From Lachnospiraceae bacterium (GTDB lineage Bacteria; Bacillota; Clostridia; Lachnospirales; Lachnospiraceae), in the NCBI GenBank assembly GCA_017938405.1, contig JAGBBP010000047.1, forward strand, positions 1 through 64,000: 64,000 nucleotides of DNA, given 5' to 3'. The position numbers and the translations under genes are program-made. Numbering within the stretch: position 1 is the stretch's first letter; every line of letters begins with the position of its first letter. The notes beneath the pieces were generated by a model. The model saw nothing but the letters and a program-made list of their open reading frames with translations. It had not been told where the DNA came from and made no database searches. Positions 26,669 to 38,474 of this stretch are shown piece after piece.

Positions 26669-27742
26669 ATGAAGACAGAGCTTGTAAAAATAAACAGAGA
26701 TAATTTTACGGAAGAGGAGTTTAGCTTTGCTGCACAGTGTTTGCGAGAGGGAAAGCTGGTAGCGTTTCCGACGGAGACGGTATACGGTCTGGGCGGCAAT
26801 GCCTTTGACGCCACTGCTTCGGCACGGATTTACGAGGCGAAGGGACGTCCTTCGGATAATCCGTTGATTGTGCATATTGCGGAGGTGTCTGCCCTTGCGG
26901 AACTGGCAAGCGAAGTACCGGAGTCTGCCTATGCCCTTGCGGACGCGTTTTGGCCGGGACCTCTTACCATGATTTTAAAAAAGAGTGACAAGGTGCCGAA
27001 GACCACTACGGGAGGTCTGGATACGGTGGCAATCCGTATGCCGGCGGATCCGGTGGCAGCAACACTCATTCGCCTTTCCGGGATTTATGTGGCGGCACCC
27101 AGTGCCAATGCATCCGGCAGACCGAGTACCACAAAGGCAGAGCATGTCATTGAGGATTTGGACGGAAAAATCGATGTGATTATTGACGGTGGCGCATCCG
27201 CTATCGGGCTGGAGTCTACGATTGTGGATTTGACCGGCGAAGTACCGCTGATTTTGCGGCCGGGTTATATCAGTGCGGAACAGCTGGCGGAAGTTTTAGG
27301 CGAGGTACGGTTTGACGAGGCAGTGTTAAAACGCAGTGCTTCCGAGAATATCGTGGCAAAGGCACCGGGAATGAAGTACCGGCACTATGCCCCGAAGGCA
27401 CCCCTTTATATTGTGGAAGGAAAGAGTGAGGAAGTCATCCGGTATATCAATGCGGAGGCGGTAAAAAATGCCGCAGAAGGACGAATTACCGGGATACTTG
27501 CTACGGAAGAAACGAAGAAATCCTATACCGGCGGCATGGTGTTTTGTGTCGGAGAACGGGCCAATGCCGAGTCTATTGCGGCAGGCTTGTTTGACACCTT
27601 GCGCAGTTTTGACGAAACCGGTGTCAGTGTGATTTATTCGGAAAGCTTTGCGGATAACCCGTTGGGGACGGCGATTATGAACCGTCTTCTTAAGGCAGCG
27701 GGATACCATATCATCCGGTTACAAAAGGATGAAGATATTTAA
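26669..27742 (+). CDS. sua5: L-threonylcarbamoyladenylate synthase (TsaC/Sua5)
   Basis: Makes threonylcarbamoyl-AMP for the t6A37 modification of ANN-decoding tRNAs. The 357-residue protein has the YrdC domain (about 10-200), with FPTETVYGLGG and YEAKGRPSDNPLIVHI lining the substrate cleft, and the C-terminal Sua5 domain (about 245-357), so it is the long Sua5 form rather than short TsaC. The ATG at 26669 (MKTELVKINRD) gives the normal N-terminus; the upstream in-frame ATG at 26633 adds a non-conserved stretch. rpiB follows after 24 bp, the same order as in many clostridia. Confidence 0.92.
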   Translation: MKTELVKINRDNFTEEEFSFAAQCLREGKLVAFPTETVYGLGGNAFDATASARIYEAKGRPSDNPLIVHIAEVSALAELASEVPESAYALADAFWPGPLTMILKKSDKVPKTTTGGLDTVAIRMPADPVAATLIRLSGIYVAAPSANASGRPSTTKAEHVIEDLDGKIDVIIDGGASAIGLESTIVDLTGEVPLILRPGYISAEQLAEVLGEVRFDEAVLKRSASENIVAKAPGMKYRHYAPKAPLYIVEGKSEEVIRYINAEAVKNAAEGRITGILATEETKKSYTGGMVFCVGERANAESIAAGLFDTLRSFDETGVSVIYSESFADNPLGTAIMNRLLKAAGYHIIRLQKDEDI

Positions 27743-27766
27743 ATTTTTTCCAAGGAGGAAACAAAC

Positions 27767-28195
27767 ATGATAGCGTTAGGCTGTGACCAGGGCGGTTATG
27801 AATTAATGCAGGAGGTAAAGAAGCACTTAGTAGAGAGAGGGCTGGAATACAAGGATTTCGGCACCTATTCTGCCGAATCCGTAGATTATCCGATTTACGG
27901 AAAGAAGGTGGCTCATGCAGTGGCAAACGGCGAGTGCGAGAGAGGTATTTTGATTTGCGGTACCGGTATCGGCATTTCCATTACCGCAAATAAGGTGAAG
28001 GGCATCCGTGCGGCACTTTGTCACGATGTATTCAGTGCGGAAGCTACCAGACTTCACAATGATGCAAACATCCTTGCCATGGGCGGAAGAATCGTAGGTC
28101 CGGGCTTGGCACTGATGATTGTGGATAAGTTTTTGGATACCCCGTTTTCCAATGAAGAGCGTCATGCAAGACGTATCGGTATGATGGAGGACTAA
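27767..28195 (+). CDS. rpiB: Ribose-5-phosphate isomerase B
   Basis: Interconverts ribose-5-phosphate and ribulose-5-phosphate in the pentose phosphate pathway. The 142 residues match the RpiB/LacAB family: MIALGCDQGGYELM for phosphate binding, the active-site Cys in ICGTGIGISI, and NDANILAMGGR. The ribosome site AAGGAGG lies before the ATG. It is probably cotranscribed with sua5. Confidence 0.94.
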   Translation: MIALGCDQGGYELMQEVKKHLVERGLEYKDFGTYSAESVDYPIYGKKVAHAVANGECERGILICGTGIGISITANKVKGIRAALCHDVFSAEATRLHNDANILAMGGRIVGPGLALMIVDKFLDTPFSNEERHARRIGMMED

Positions 28196-28222
28196 ACTAC
28201 AACAGAAAAGGAGATTACAACT

Positions 28223-28765
28223 ATGGGAACCAACAAGTATGCAGGTACAAAAACAGAGAAAAACCTTTGGGAGGCATTTGCCGGAGAATCTCAGGCAAGA
28301 AATAAGTACACCTATTTTGCTTCCGTGGCAAAGAAGGCAGGCTATGAGCAGATTGCGGCACTGTTTTTACAGACGGCGGAGAATGAGAAGGAGCACGCAA
28401 AGCTTTGGTTTAAGGCATTGGGTGAGCTTGGCGATACCGCAGAGAATTTACTTCATGCGGCAGAAGGTGAAAATGCCGAGTGGACCGATATGTACGAGCG
28501 TATGGCAAAGGATGCGGAGGAAGAAGGTTTCCTTGAGCTTGCAGCTCAGTTCCGTGGTGTGGCTGCCATCGAGAAGATGCACGAGGAGAGATACCGTGCA
28601 TTGTTACATAATGTAGAGGCAATGGAAGTATTTAAAAAGAGCGGTGTGACCATGTGGGAATGCCGGAACTGCGGTCATGTGGTTGTGGGCCTTGAAGCAC
28701 CGGCGGTATGTCCGGTATGTAAGCATCCGCAGGCTTATTTTGAAGTTAGAAAAGAGAATTATTAA
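28223..28765 (+). CDS. rbr: Rubrerythrin
   Basis: A peroxide-reducing, oxidative-stress protein of anaerobes. The 180 residues contain a four-helix ferritin-like di-iron domain with paired Glu and ExxH motifs ([37 protein letters not shown]). A C-terminal rubredoxin-type iron site follows, made of CRNCGHV and CPVCKHP. It is short-spaced from rpiB and followed by a clear terminator. Confidence 0.96.
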   Translation: MGTNKYAGTKTEKNLWEAFAGESQARNKYTYFASVAKKAGYEQIAALFLQTAENEKEHAKLWFKALGELGDTAENLLHAAEGENAEWTDMYERMAKDAEEEGFLELAAQFRGVAAIEKMHEERYRALLHNVEAMEVFKKSGVTMWECRNCGHVVVGLEAPAVCPVCKHPQAYFEVRKENY

Positions 28766-28790
28766 GAGATACGCGAATGCAAGAAACAGA

Positions 28791-28821
28791 AAGGGCTGCG
28801 AAGTAATTACGCAGCCTTTTT
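28791..28821 (+). terminator. Terminator after rubrerythrin
   Basis: GGCTGCG (28794-28800) pairs with CGCAGCC (28810-28816), extended by A-T pairs, and is followed by TTTTT. The ribosome site of the next gene begins only 2 bp later. Confidence 0.85.
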
Positions 28822-28837
28822 GCGGAGGATAATCTTT

Positions 28838-30040
28838 ATGGCTACTTTATTATTAGCGGTAATTTACATGGCTTTTATCGGCCTCGGTTTGCCGGATTCT
28901 TTATTCGGTGCGGCCTGGCCGGCGATTTATACGGAATACGGATTGCCGTTTTCTTTCGGTAGCTTTGTGACCGTACTGTCCTTTTTGGGGACGACGATTT
29001 CCAGCCTTTGCAGTGCAAAGGTGATTAACCGGTTCGGTACAAATAGGGTAACGGCGTTCAGCACGGCGTTGACTGCCATGGCGCTCCTTTGTATGTCCTT
29101 TACCGGAAGTTATTTGCCGATGTGTTTACTGGCGCTTCCGTTGGGGCTGGGAGCCGGTTCCATTGATACGGCACTGAATAATTACGTGGCACTTCATTAT
29201 TCCGCCACCCAGATGAGTTTCTTACATTGCTTTTACGGTGTGGGCGTTTCCGTCAGTCCGTACATTCTGTCTTTGGTGTTAAACGGAGAGGCCGGATGGA
29301 GGGGAGGTTACCGGATTGCGGTACTGATTCAGGCGGTGATTGCAATTGTTCTGTTTTGTTCGCTACCGCTTTGGAAAAAGGTACACGGAAAAGAAACCGG
29401 AGAGGATGAGCCGGAAGTAAAAGCCTTACCTTTAAAGGAGATCGTACGGATTCCGGGCGTGAAGGTAATGTGGAGTCTGTTTATTTGCTCCTGTACCATT
29501 GAGTGTACCTGCGGAAGCTGGGGCAGTACATTCCTGGTAGAACATAAGGGATTGGCAGCGGAACAGGCAGCGGGGATAATCACGTTTTATTATGTAGGAA
29601 TTGCCCTGGGAAGGTTTTTGTCCGGCGTGGTGGCAACAAAACTGCACAGTTGGGCGATTATTAAGATCGGTCAGGTTGTGATGGGAGCGGCATTGATTTT
29701 ATTGTGCCTGCCGGTCGGCGGTTCCCTTTCCGGAGCGGCATTGTTTCTGGTGGGGTTGGGCAACGGTCCGCTGTTCCCGAATTTCAATTATCTGACGCCG
29801 GAGAATTTCGGAGAGGAGTTATCCCCTTCCGTTATCGGTACACAGATGGCGGTATCCAGTGTTGCGATTATGACCACACCGGTGCTTTGCAGTATATTGG
29901 GACAAGTATTCGGTATGGGGATTTTCCCGTTCTATTTGCTGGTATTCTTTGTGCTGATGGTATTCACTATGTGCAGGGCGCGGAAGGTGTTTGCAAAGAC
30001 CTATAACCGGGTAAAAACCGGTCAGAAGACAGAAGAGTAA
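28838..30040 (+). CDS. Major facilitator superfamily transporter
   Basis: A 400-residue protein with about 12 membrane spans. The loop between spans 2 and 3 is VINRFGTNRVTAFS, the usual MFS signature position, and the N-terminus (AFIGLGLPDSLFGAAWPAIY) resembles FucP/NarK-like sugar or uncharacterised MFS permeases common in clostridia. The ATG at 28838 follows GCGGAGG; the TTG at 28820 lies in the terminator and was not used. The substrate is unknown. Confidence 0.85.
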   Translation: MATLLLAVIYMAFIGLGLPDSLFGAAWPAIYTEYGLPFSFGSFVTVLSFLGTTISSLCSAKVINRFGTNRVTAFSTALTAMALLCMSFTGSYLPMCLLALPLGLGAGSIDTALNNYVALHYSATQMSFLHCFYGVGVSVSPYILSLVLNGEAGWRGGYRIAVLIQAVIAIVLFCSLPLWKKVHGKETGEDEPEVKALPLKEIVRIPGVKVMWSLFICSCTIECTCGSWGSTFLVEHKGLAAEQAAGIITFYYVGIALGRFLSGVVATKLHSWAIIKIGQVVMGAALILLCLPVGGSLSGAALFLVGLGNGPLFPNFNYLTPENFGEELSPSVIGTQMAVSSVAIMTTPVLCSILGQVFGMGIFPFYLLVFFVLMVFTMCRARKVFAKTYNRVKTGQKTEE

Positions 30041-30052
30041 GAAGATAAAACA

Positions 30053-30094
30053 AAGGGCTTAAAGTGATTGCAGGGGCAACCGCTTTAAGCCTTT
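30053..30094. terminator. Bidirectional terminator overlapping the DUF402 stop
   Basis: GGCTTAAAGTG (30056-30066) pairs with CGCTTTAAGCC (30081-30091) with one G-U pair, with AAA and TTT on the flanks. The stop codon of the minus-strand DUF402 gene (30085-30087) lies inside the stem, so both converging genes share it. Confidence 0.75.
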
Positions 30095-30582
30095 ATGTAT
30101 TGTTCCACAATCTTTTGATATTCCACAAATTCTCCGTTTCGGATAATTCGGAGCAGAGCATCGGCAGCATTTAATGCCAGTGTCAAATCTGCGCCGGTAA
30201 TCAGTCCTTTTTCAAAGGCTTCCGCAGCCTCGTCCAAATCCAGAACATGAACCGAGCCGTCCGGTTCGATGACAATGTCAATCAACAGGTCCTCCATTAA
30301 GTAGGTGGAGGTGTTTGTTTCCTTTTCTTCTGAGATATGTACGTTCATAATGTCGCAGTACCAATGGTAGAGACTGCCGTCGGCCTTGGCTACACGGGTA
30401 ATTTTCCAGTGCTTTTCAAAGTCAAAGAGGGAGATGCCGGAAGCAAAATCCGACCGGGGTTTTAACACGTTCCAGGCGGTGACAAGACGGGAATCGTCAA
30501 GGAAAAGAATCCGGTCGTTTTTTAATGGGACGCATTCCTCCGGAATGTGACGTTTTCGATATAACGTAACGGAAGTATTCAT
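30085..30582 (-). CDS. DUF402 domain protein
   Basis: A 165-residue protein. The core YHWYCDIMNVHI, LMEDLLIDIVIEPDG and VHVLDLDEAAEA matches the DUF402/YgaC fold, whose studied members are nucleoside phosphatases or RNA-associated enzymes; the role here is not known. The start at 30582 (MNTSVTLYRKR) follows GAAAGGAGGG; an extra 11 codons upstream (30615) lack a ribosome site. Confidence 0.75.
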   Translation of the reverse strand: MNTSVTLYRKRHIPEECVPLKNDRILFLDDSRLVTAWNVLKPRSDFASGISLFDFEKHWKITRVAKADGSLYHWYCDIMNVHISEEKETNTSTYLMEDLLIDIVIEPDGSVHVLDLDEAAEAFEKGLITGADLTLALNAADALLRIIRNGEFVEYQKIVEQYIKA

Positions 30583-30693
30583 AAAATCCCTCCTTTCTTG
30601 GTGACAGTATACCACTTTTTCGGGAAAAATGGAAGCGAATTTTGGAAGACCGAGTGTGAAAGTTTTGCCAATACAATTAGGGAAAATAATATA

Positions 30694-30751
30694 AATTTTG
30701 TGGTAAAAAAAGCAGAAAAACCTATACAGAATTTGAATTTTGTGGTAGAAT
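30694..30751 (+). promoter_or_regulatory. Promoter region of the ATP synthase operon
   Basis: TATACA (30723-30728), a 17-bp spacer and TAGAAT (30746-30751) form the best promoter. The 12-mer AATTTTGTGGTA occurs twice, at 30694-30705 and 30736-30747, 42 bp apart (four helical turns), the second copy running into the -10 box. This could be a repeated regulator site or a duplicated extended -10. Confidence 0.55.
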
Positions 30752-30802
30752 ATATGTGGTGTTTTTTTACTTGCCTATTATGAATCGGACAAGGAGTATG
30801 GG

Positions 30803-31105
30803 ATGAGAAACAACAAGGTTATCAAGGCGTTGATGCTGATTACGCAGTTGGGAATCAGTATGATGGTTCCGATCTTTTTGTGCGTGCTTGCCGGTGGATG
30901 GATTGATAAAAAAGCCGGTACCGGATGGGTAATGCCGGTGCTTTTGTTTCTCGGAATTGCGGCTGCCTTTCGCAATGTATATTATCTGTTGAAGCCTTTT
31001 TATGCAAAGGATAAGGAAAGAGAAGATGCGGAGCTTGCCTATATCGAGCGTCTGAAGGCCGAGGGCAGACAAGCGGCGGAAGAGAAGACTTCGGAGCGGA
31101 AGTAG
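30803..31105 (+). CDS. atpZ: AtpZ/AtpI-family F0F1-ATPase accessory protein
   Basis: A 100-residue membrane protein with two spans (LITQLGISMMVPIFLCVLAG and a second at about 45-65) and a charged C-terminal tail. The GGWIDKKAGTG loop is typical of the AtpZ/AtpI group found first in clostridial ATP synthase operons, where they help c-ring assembly or Mg2+ transport (known for relatives). Confidence 0.85.
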   Translation: MRNNKVIKALMLITQLGISMMVPIFLCVLAGGWIDKKAGTGWVMPVLLFLGIAAAFRNVYYLLKPFYAKDKEREDAELAYIERLKAEGRQAAEEKTSERK

Positions 31106-31184
31106 ACCGGACAAACGTGACGGAGGATAAGAGGCGTCAGAGCCGAAAGATGAAAACATCGTGTCAGTGAGGAGTTTTCGGTAC

Positions 31185-31697
31185 ATGGAAATGGAAGAAG
31201 AAAAGAAAGAGCATTCCGTAGGGTGGAGTTATGATTTCGATGAAGAATATGGGGAGAATAACGAGTTTGTGGAAGAGACTCCGGTGCTTACCAGAGAAGA
31301 GCAGGAGGCACAGGTAAAACAAACGTTAGTTGATTTATATACGGGAATTGTTTTGGGAGCGGTTCTTTTGCTGGTTATCGGCAACTTGGTTTTAGGGGGA
31401 GATTTGAAGTTTACTCTGGGAGCTTTGGCGGGAGTGATAACGGCAGTATGCCTTGCCGGATATATGTATCATTCGGTGCTTGTAGCCACGGAGTATCCCG
31501 AAAAGCAGGCGTCTGGCTATATGAAACGTTCGTCTGCAATACGTATGGTAATTATGATAGCGGTCATCGGCGCTGCGGTATTCTTTTTGGGAATCCGCGG
31601 GTTGTTCGGAGCGGTTTTGGGTACACTTACCCTGAAGCTTTCCGCGCTGCTTTGGCCCGTCGTTCATAAATACAACCCTTTTACGAGGGCAAAATAA
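31185..31697 (+). CDS. ATP synthase subunit I-like membrane protein
   Basis: A 170-residue protein with an acidic cytoplasmic N-terminus (about 1-50) and four membrane spans, e.g. GIVLGAVLLLVIGNLVLGG and MVIMIAVIGAAVFFLGI. It occupies the atpI position between atpZ and atpB. The ATG at 31185 follows GAGGAG at a normal distance; the GTG at 31161 is a poorer start. Assignment rests on position and topology more than on motifs. Confidence 0.7.
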   Translation: MEMEEEKKEHSVGWSYDFDEEYGENNEFVEETPVLTREEQEAQVKQTLVDLYTGIVLGAVLLLVIGNLVLGGDLKFTLGALAGVITAVCLAGYMYHSVLVATEYPEKQASGYMKRSSAIRMVIMIAVIGAAVFFLGIRGLFGAVLGTLTLKLSALLWPVVHKYNPFTRAK

Positions 31698-31741
31698 ATC
31701 GCGCGGAAAAAGCGTAGAAAGAAGGAAAGGAGTGTGATAAA

Positions 31742-32494
31742 GTGGGAACTGGAATGGTATCCGGTCGCGTTTTTCTCGCTCAGGAAGTGGATATCGGGAT
31801 TACCGGCTATTTTCATTTTGAAATCGGCGGACAAACGCTTTGGATTACAACGACCCATGTCAGTCTTTTGATTGTGATGATTGCACTTACGGTATTTGCA
31901 CTGTTTGCCAATCGTGCAATTAAAAAGGCGAATCCGGAAGATGTACCCGGTCCGTTTTTAAACGTGCTTGAGCTAATTGTGGAATTAATCGATGGCTTGA
32001 CAAAGTCCAACATGGGAAAACGCGGTGTGAAGTTTTCAAACTATATCGGCACGTTGTTTGCAGTAGTGCTTTTATGTAACATCAGCGGTTTGTTCGGTCT
32101 GAGACCGCCGACTGCGGATTACGGTGTAACATTGCCTCTTGCATTGATAACCTTTGTACTCATTCACTACAACGGTTTCAAATACGAGAAGTCCGGTCAT
32201 GTGACCAAGCTGTTTCAGCCGGTATTGCTGACCCCGATTAATATTATCGGTGAAGTGGCAACGCCGCTGTCCATGTCCCTTCGTCTGTTCGGTAATATCT
32301 TATCCGGAACGGTTATGATGGGCTTGCTGTACGGCTTGATTCCGAAGCTGATTCAGGCGTTCTTATGGCCGGTGTTCGGTGTACTGCATGTGTATTTCGA
32401 CGTATTTTCCGGTGCAATTCAGGCGTACGTATTCTGTATGTTAACCATGGTATTTATTGCACAGAATTTCCCTGAGGACGAAGTACAGGGATAA
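31742..32494 (+). CDS. atpB: ATP synthase F0 subunit a
   Basis: A 250-residue membrane subunit that forms the ion half-channels beside the c-ring. The essential Arg is in PLSMSLRLFGNILSG. About five spans are visible, with the C-terminal AYVFCMLTMVFIAQ helix. It starts with GTG after AAAGGAG, followed by atpE. Confidence 0.94.
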   Translation: MGTGMVSGRVFLAQEVDIGITGYFHFEIGGQTLWITTTHVSLLIVMIALTVFALFANRAIKKANPEDVPGPFLNVLELIVELIDGLTKSNMGKRGVKFSNYIGTLFAVVLLCNISGLFGLRPPTADYGVTLPLALITFVLIHYNGFKYEKSGHVTKLFQPVLLTPINIIGEVATPLSMSLRLFGNILSGTVMMGLLYGLIPKLIQAFLWPVFGVLHVYFDVFSGAIQAYVFCMLTMVFIAQNFPEDEVQG

Positions 32495-32535
32495 GTAACA
32501 TCACAGTGTAAAAATTTTGATTGGAGGATTTATTT

Positions 32536-32805
32536 ATGATGAGTCAGATTACGAATGAAGGTTTAATTTTGGCATGTTCCGCAATCGGTGCGGGCATCGC
32601 AATGATTGCCGGTGTAGGACCTGGTATCGGTCAGGGTATCGCAGCAGGTCACGGTGCGGCAGCGGTTGGTAGAAACCCGGGTGCAAAGGGTAACATCATG
32701 TCTACCATGCTTCTCGGACAGGCGGTAGCAGAGACCACCGGTCTTTATGGTTTTGCGGTAGCAATTATTCTTCTGTTCGCTAACCCGTTACTCGGTAAGT
32801 TATAA
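32536..32805 (+). CDS. atpE: ATP synthase F0 subunit c, sodium-type signature
   Basis: An 89-residue hairpin of two spans that forms the rotor ring. The residues that bind Na+ in Ilyobacter tartaricus (Gln32, Val63, Glu65, Ser66, Thr67, Tyr70) correspond here, shifted by one, to Gln33 (GPGIGQG), Val64, Glu66, Thr67, Thr68 and Tyr71 ([10 protein letters not shown]). Only Ser to Thr differs, which keeps the hydroxyl. A Na+-coupled enzyme is therefore likely. The ATG at 32536 is used because GGAGG lies 9 bp upstream; the TTG at 32521 precedes that ribosome site. Confidence 0.95.
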   Translation: MMSQITNEGLILACSAIGAGIAMIAGVGPGIGQGIAAGHGAAAVGRNPGAKGNIMSTMLLGQAVAETTGLYGFAVAIILLFANPLLGKL

Positions 32806-32840
32806 GAAGATAACGAATAAATCATAAAGGAGGCCGGAAC

Positions 32841-33422
32841 GTGAACGGACTTTTAACGAAGTGTTCCCAGCTTGCTTTTTTGGAGGCAGAGGCGGAACCT
32901 AAGATGGAAGGTTACATTTTCGGACTCAGCCCGCAGCTTTTATTGGATTCTATTATTTTAATTCTGGCAGTCGGCTTTATGTTTTTCCTGCTGTCCTATC
33001 TCCTTTTTAATCCGGCGAGAGATTTGTTAAACAAGCGTCGCGAAAAGATTGCAAACGAGATGGCGGATGCGGCAAAGGAGAAGGCAGACGCAGAAGAGTT
33101 TAAGGCAGAATACGATGCCAAGTTAAAGGCAGCGGACAAGGAAGTAGAGGCCATTCTTAGCGAAGGCCGTAAAAAGGCATTAAAGCGTGAGGATGAAATT
33201 GTAAACGAAGCAAAAGCGGAGGCATCCCGTATTATGGATCGTGCCAGCCGTGAGATTGAACTTGAAAAGAGCAAGATGAAGGATGAAGTAAAGCAGGAGA
33301 TGGTAGCGGTGGCAACCGCTATGGCCGGCAAGTTTGTGGCATCCTCTCTTGACAGTGAAAAGCAGGCGCAGTTAATTGACGAAGCATTGAATGAAATGGG
33401 TGATGACACATGGCAAAATTAG
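32841..33422 (+). CDS. atpF: ATP synthase F0 subunit b
   Basis: A 193-residue peripheral-stalk subunit: a short N-terminal extension, one membrane span (about 33-53, LLLDSIILILAVGFMFFLLS) and a long charged helix rich in Lys, Glu and Ala that dimerises. It begins with GTG after AAAGGAGG and overlaps atpH by 13 bp. Confidence 0.93.
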   Translation: MNGLLTKCSQLAFLEAEAEPKMEGYIFGLSPQLLLDSIILILAVGFMFFLLSYLLFNPARDLLNKRREKIANEMADAAKEKADAEEFKAEYDAKLKAADKEVEAILSEGRKKALKREDEIVNEAKAEASRIMDRASREIELEKSKMKDEVKQEMVAVATAMAGKFVASSLDSEKQAQLIDEALNEMGDDTWQN

Positions 33423-33961
33423 CGGCTGAGGTATACGGAGAAGCGTTGTTTGACCTGGCTGTTGAAAGTAACAATGTCGACACCCTGGCTGAGCAGATTA
33501 AGACAGCAGAGCTTGCATTTGCGGATAATCCGGAGTTTTTGGAGCTTCTTACCCACCCGAAGATTACGAAGGAAGAAAAACTTTCCGTGGTGGAAGCGGT
33601 ATTTAAGGACCGCGTGGATGACGCGGTAACCGGACTTCTTACCGTAATTGTGGAAAAGGGCAGATGCGCGGAGATTCCGGCGGTGTTTACACTCTTTCTG
33701 GATAAGGTAAGAGAATACCGCAAAATCGGTGTGGCAAGCGTTGTTTCCGCAACGGAGCTTAGTGCGGAGCAGAAGAAGCGTATCGAGGACAAGTTATTGT
33801 CCCAGACAAAGTATGAAAGCTTCGAGATGAGGTATGACACGGACGCTTCCTTAATCGGAGGTATGGTCATCCGAATCGGTGACAGAGTCGTAGATGCAAG
33901 TATTAAGTCAAAAATAGAGCGCATGGCAGCCAGCCTGTCAAAGCTGCAGCTTTCCGTATAG
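33410..33961 (+). CDS. atpH: ATP synthase F1 subunit delta
   Basis: A 183-residue OSCP-type subunit linking the b stalk to the top of F1. The N-terminal helical domain begins AEVYGEALFDLAVE, and the C-terminal part has SLIGGMVIRIGDRVVDASIK, the family's closing motif. The start codon lies inside the end of atpF, so translation is coupled. Confidence 0.94.
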   Translation: MAKLAAEVYGEALFDLAVESNNVDTLAEQIKTAELAFADNPEFLELLTHPKITKEEKLSVVEAVFKDRVDDAVTGLLTVIVEKGRCAEIPAVFTLFLDKVREYRKIGVASVVSATELSAEQKKRIEDKLLSQTKYESFEMRYDTDASLIGGMVIRIGDRVVDASIKSKIERMAASLSKLQLSV

Positions 33962-33984
33962 TATACGAAATAAAGACTTTGTAG

Positions 33985-35508
<1,524 letters not shown>

Positions 35509-35543
35509 TACGCATAGCGCAAAGAAAGTGTAGGTGATACGTT

Positions 35544-36399
35544 ATGGCATCCATGCGTGATATAAAGAGACGCAGGGAAAGTATTCAAAGCACAGAGCAG
35601 ATTACGAAGGCGATGAAGCTTGTCGCTACCGTAAAGCTGCAAAAAGCAAAAGCGCGTGCGGAGGAGTCGCAGCCGTACTTCAATGCGATGTACGCTACCG
35701 TAAAATCCATGTTGAAAAAGTCCGGTAACATCAACCATCCGTATCTGGACGGTGCAGGCGAAGGAAAGAAGGGAATCATCGTGATTACCTCCAACCGTGG
35801 TCTTGCGGGCGGATATAACGCCAACGTCATGAAGCTCGTAACGGAGAGCGGAATGAAGAAGGAAGACGTGGTGATTTATGCCGTAGGCCGCAAAGGACGT
35901 GACGGACTGGCAAGACGGGGCTATGAGATTGCGCAGGATTATTCCGAAGCAATGAACGAGCCGTTGTTCTCCGATGCTTCCGAAATCGGTAAGCAGGTAT
36001 TGTCCGACTTTACGGAAGGTAAAATCAGTGAGATTTATCTTGCTTATACCGTGTTTAAGAATACGGTAAGTCATATCCCGACCTTTATACGTTTGCTTCC
36101 GGTGGCCTTTGAGGAATCGGAAGAAGAGGGAGTAAAGTCCGAGGATGCGCTGACCATGATGAATTACGAGCCGGAGGCGGAAGAGGCGTTAGAGCTGATT
36201 ATTCCGAAATACATTAACAGTTTGATTTACGGCGGTCTGGTGCAGGCACTTGCCAGTGAGAACGGTGCAAGAATGCAGGCAATGGATTCGGCGACCAGTA
36301 ATGCGGATGAGATGATTGCTGATTTGGGCCTGAAGTACAACAGAGCCCGTCAGAGCTCCATTACGCAGGAATTGACAGAGATTATCGCAGGCGCAAATG

Positions 36400-36410
<11 letters not shown>
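35544..36410 (+). CDS. atpG: ATP synthase F1 subunit gamma
   Basis: A 288-residue central shaft. The N-terminal coiled helix MRDIKRRRESIQSTEQITKA and the C-terminal helix YNRARQSSITQELTEIIAGA are the two family signatures. The stop codon at 36408-36410 is buried in an 18-bp palindrome that opens the intergenic element before atpD. Confidence 0.96.
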
Positions 36411-37980
<1,570 letters not shown>

Positions 37981-38007
37981 GGCGACTTTGCACGGAAAGG
38001 AGAAACT

Positions 38008-38427
38008 ATGGCAGATACAGGCAGACTGTTTCGATTAAAAATAATTTCTCCGGACAGAATCTTCTACGATGCTGATGTGGAAATGGTAGAGCTTCGGACC
38101 ACGGAAGGCGAGATGGGTGTGTTAAAAGACCATATCCCGCTGACCGCCATCTTGGTACCGGGCGTATTAAACATCAAAGGAGGCGCAGAGGGCGACCGTC
38201 AGGCAGCCATGCACTCCGGTTTTGTAGAAATTATGCAGGACCATGTCACCATTCTCGCAGAGTCGTGCGAGTGGCCGGAAGAGATTGATTTAAACCGCGC
38301 AAAGGAAGCGCAAATCCGCGCAGAACGTCGCTTAAAGAGCGGCGATTCGGACGTGAATATGGCAAGAGCCGAGCTGGCTTTACGCCGTTCTTTGGTTCGA
38401 ATCGGACTGGCGGAGAAGAGACTTTAG
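38008..38427 (+). CDS. atpC: ATP synthase F1 subunit epsilon
   Basis: A 139-residue subunit that joins gamma to the c-ring and regulates hydrolysis. The N-terminal beta-sandwich (FRLKIISPDRIFYDADVEMV, TTEGEMGVLKDHIPL) and the C-terminal helical pair (DLNRAKEAQIRAERRL, ARAELALRRSLVRIGLAEKR) are intact. Last gene of the operon. Confidence 0.95.
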   Translation: MADTGRLFRLKIISPDRIFYDADVEMVELRTTEGEMGVLKDHIPLTAILVPGVLNIKGGAEGDRQAAMHSGFVEIMQDHVTILAESCEWPEEIDLNRAKEAQIRAERRLKSGDSDVNMARAELALRRSLVRIGLAEKRL

Positions 38428-38432
38428 AATTT

Positions 38433-38474
38433 ACGGGGGCTGTCGCACTTTGGTGCGGGGCTCCCGTTTCTTTT
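38433..38474 (+). terminator. Terminator of the ATP synthase operon
   Basis: A long imperfect stem: ACGGGGGCT (38433-38441) with GGCTCCCGT (38459-38467), including one G-U pair and a weak T-G closing pair, enclosing the inner hairpin GCAC-TTTG-GTGC (38445-38456). It is followed by TTTCTTTT. Its 3' arm is also the outer arm of the large structured block that follows. Confidence 0.75.
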
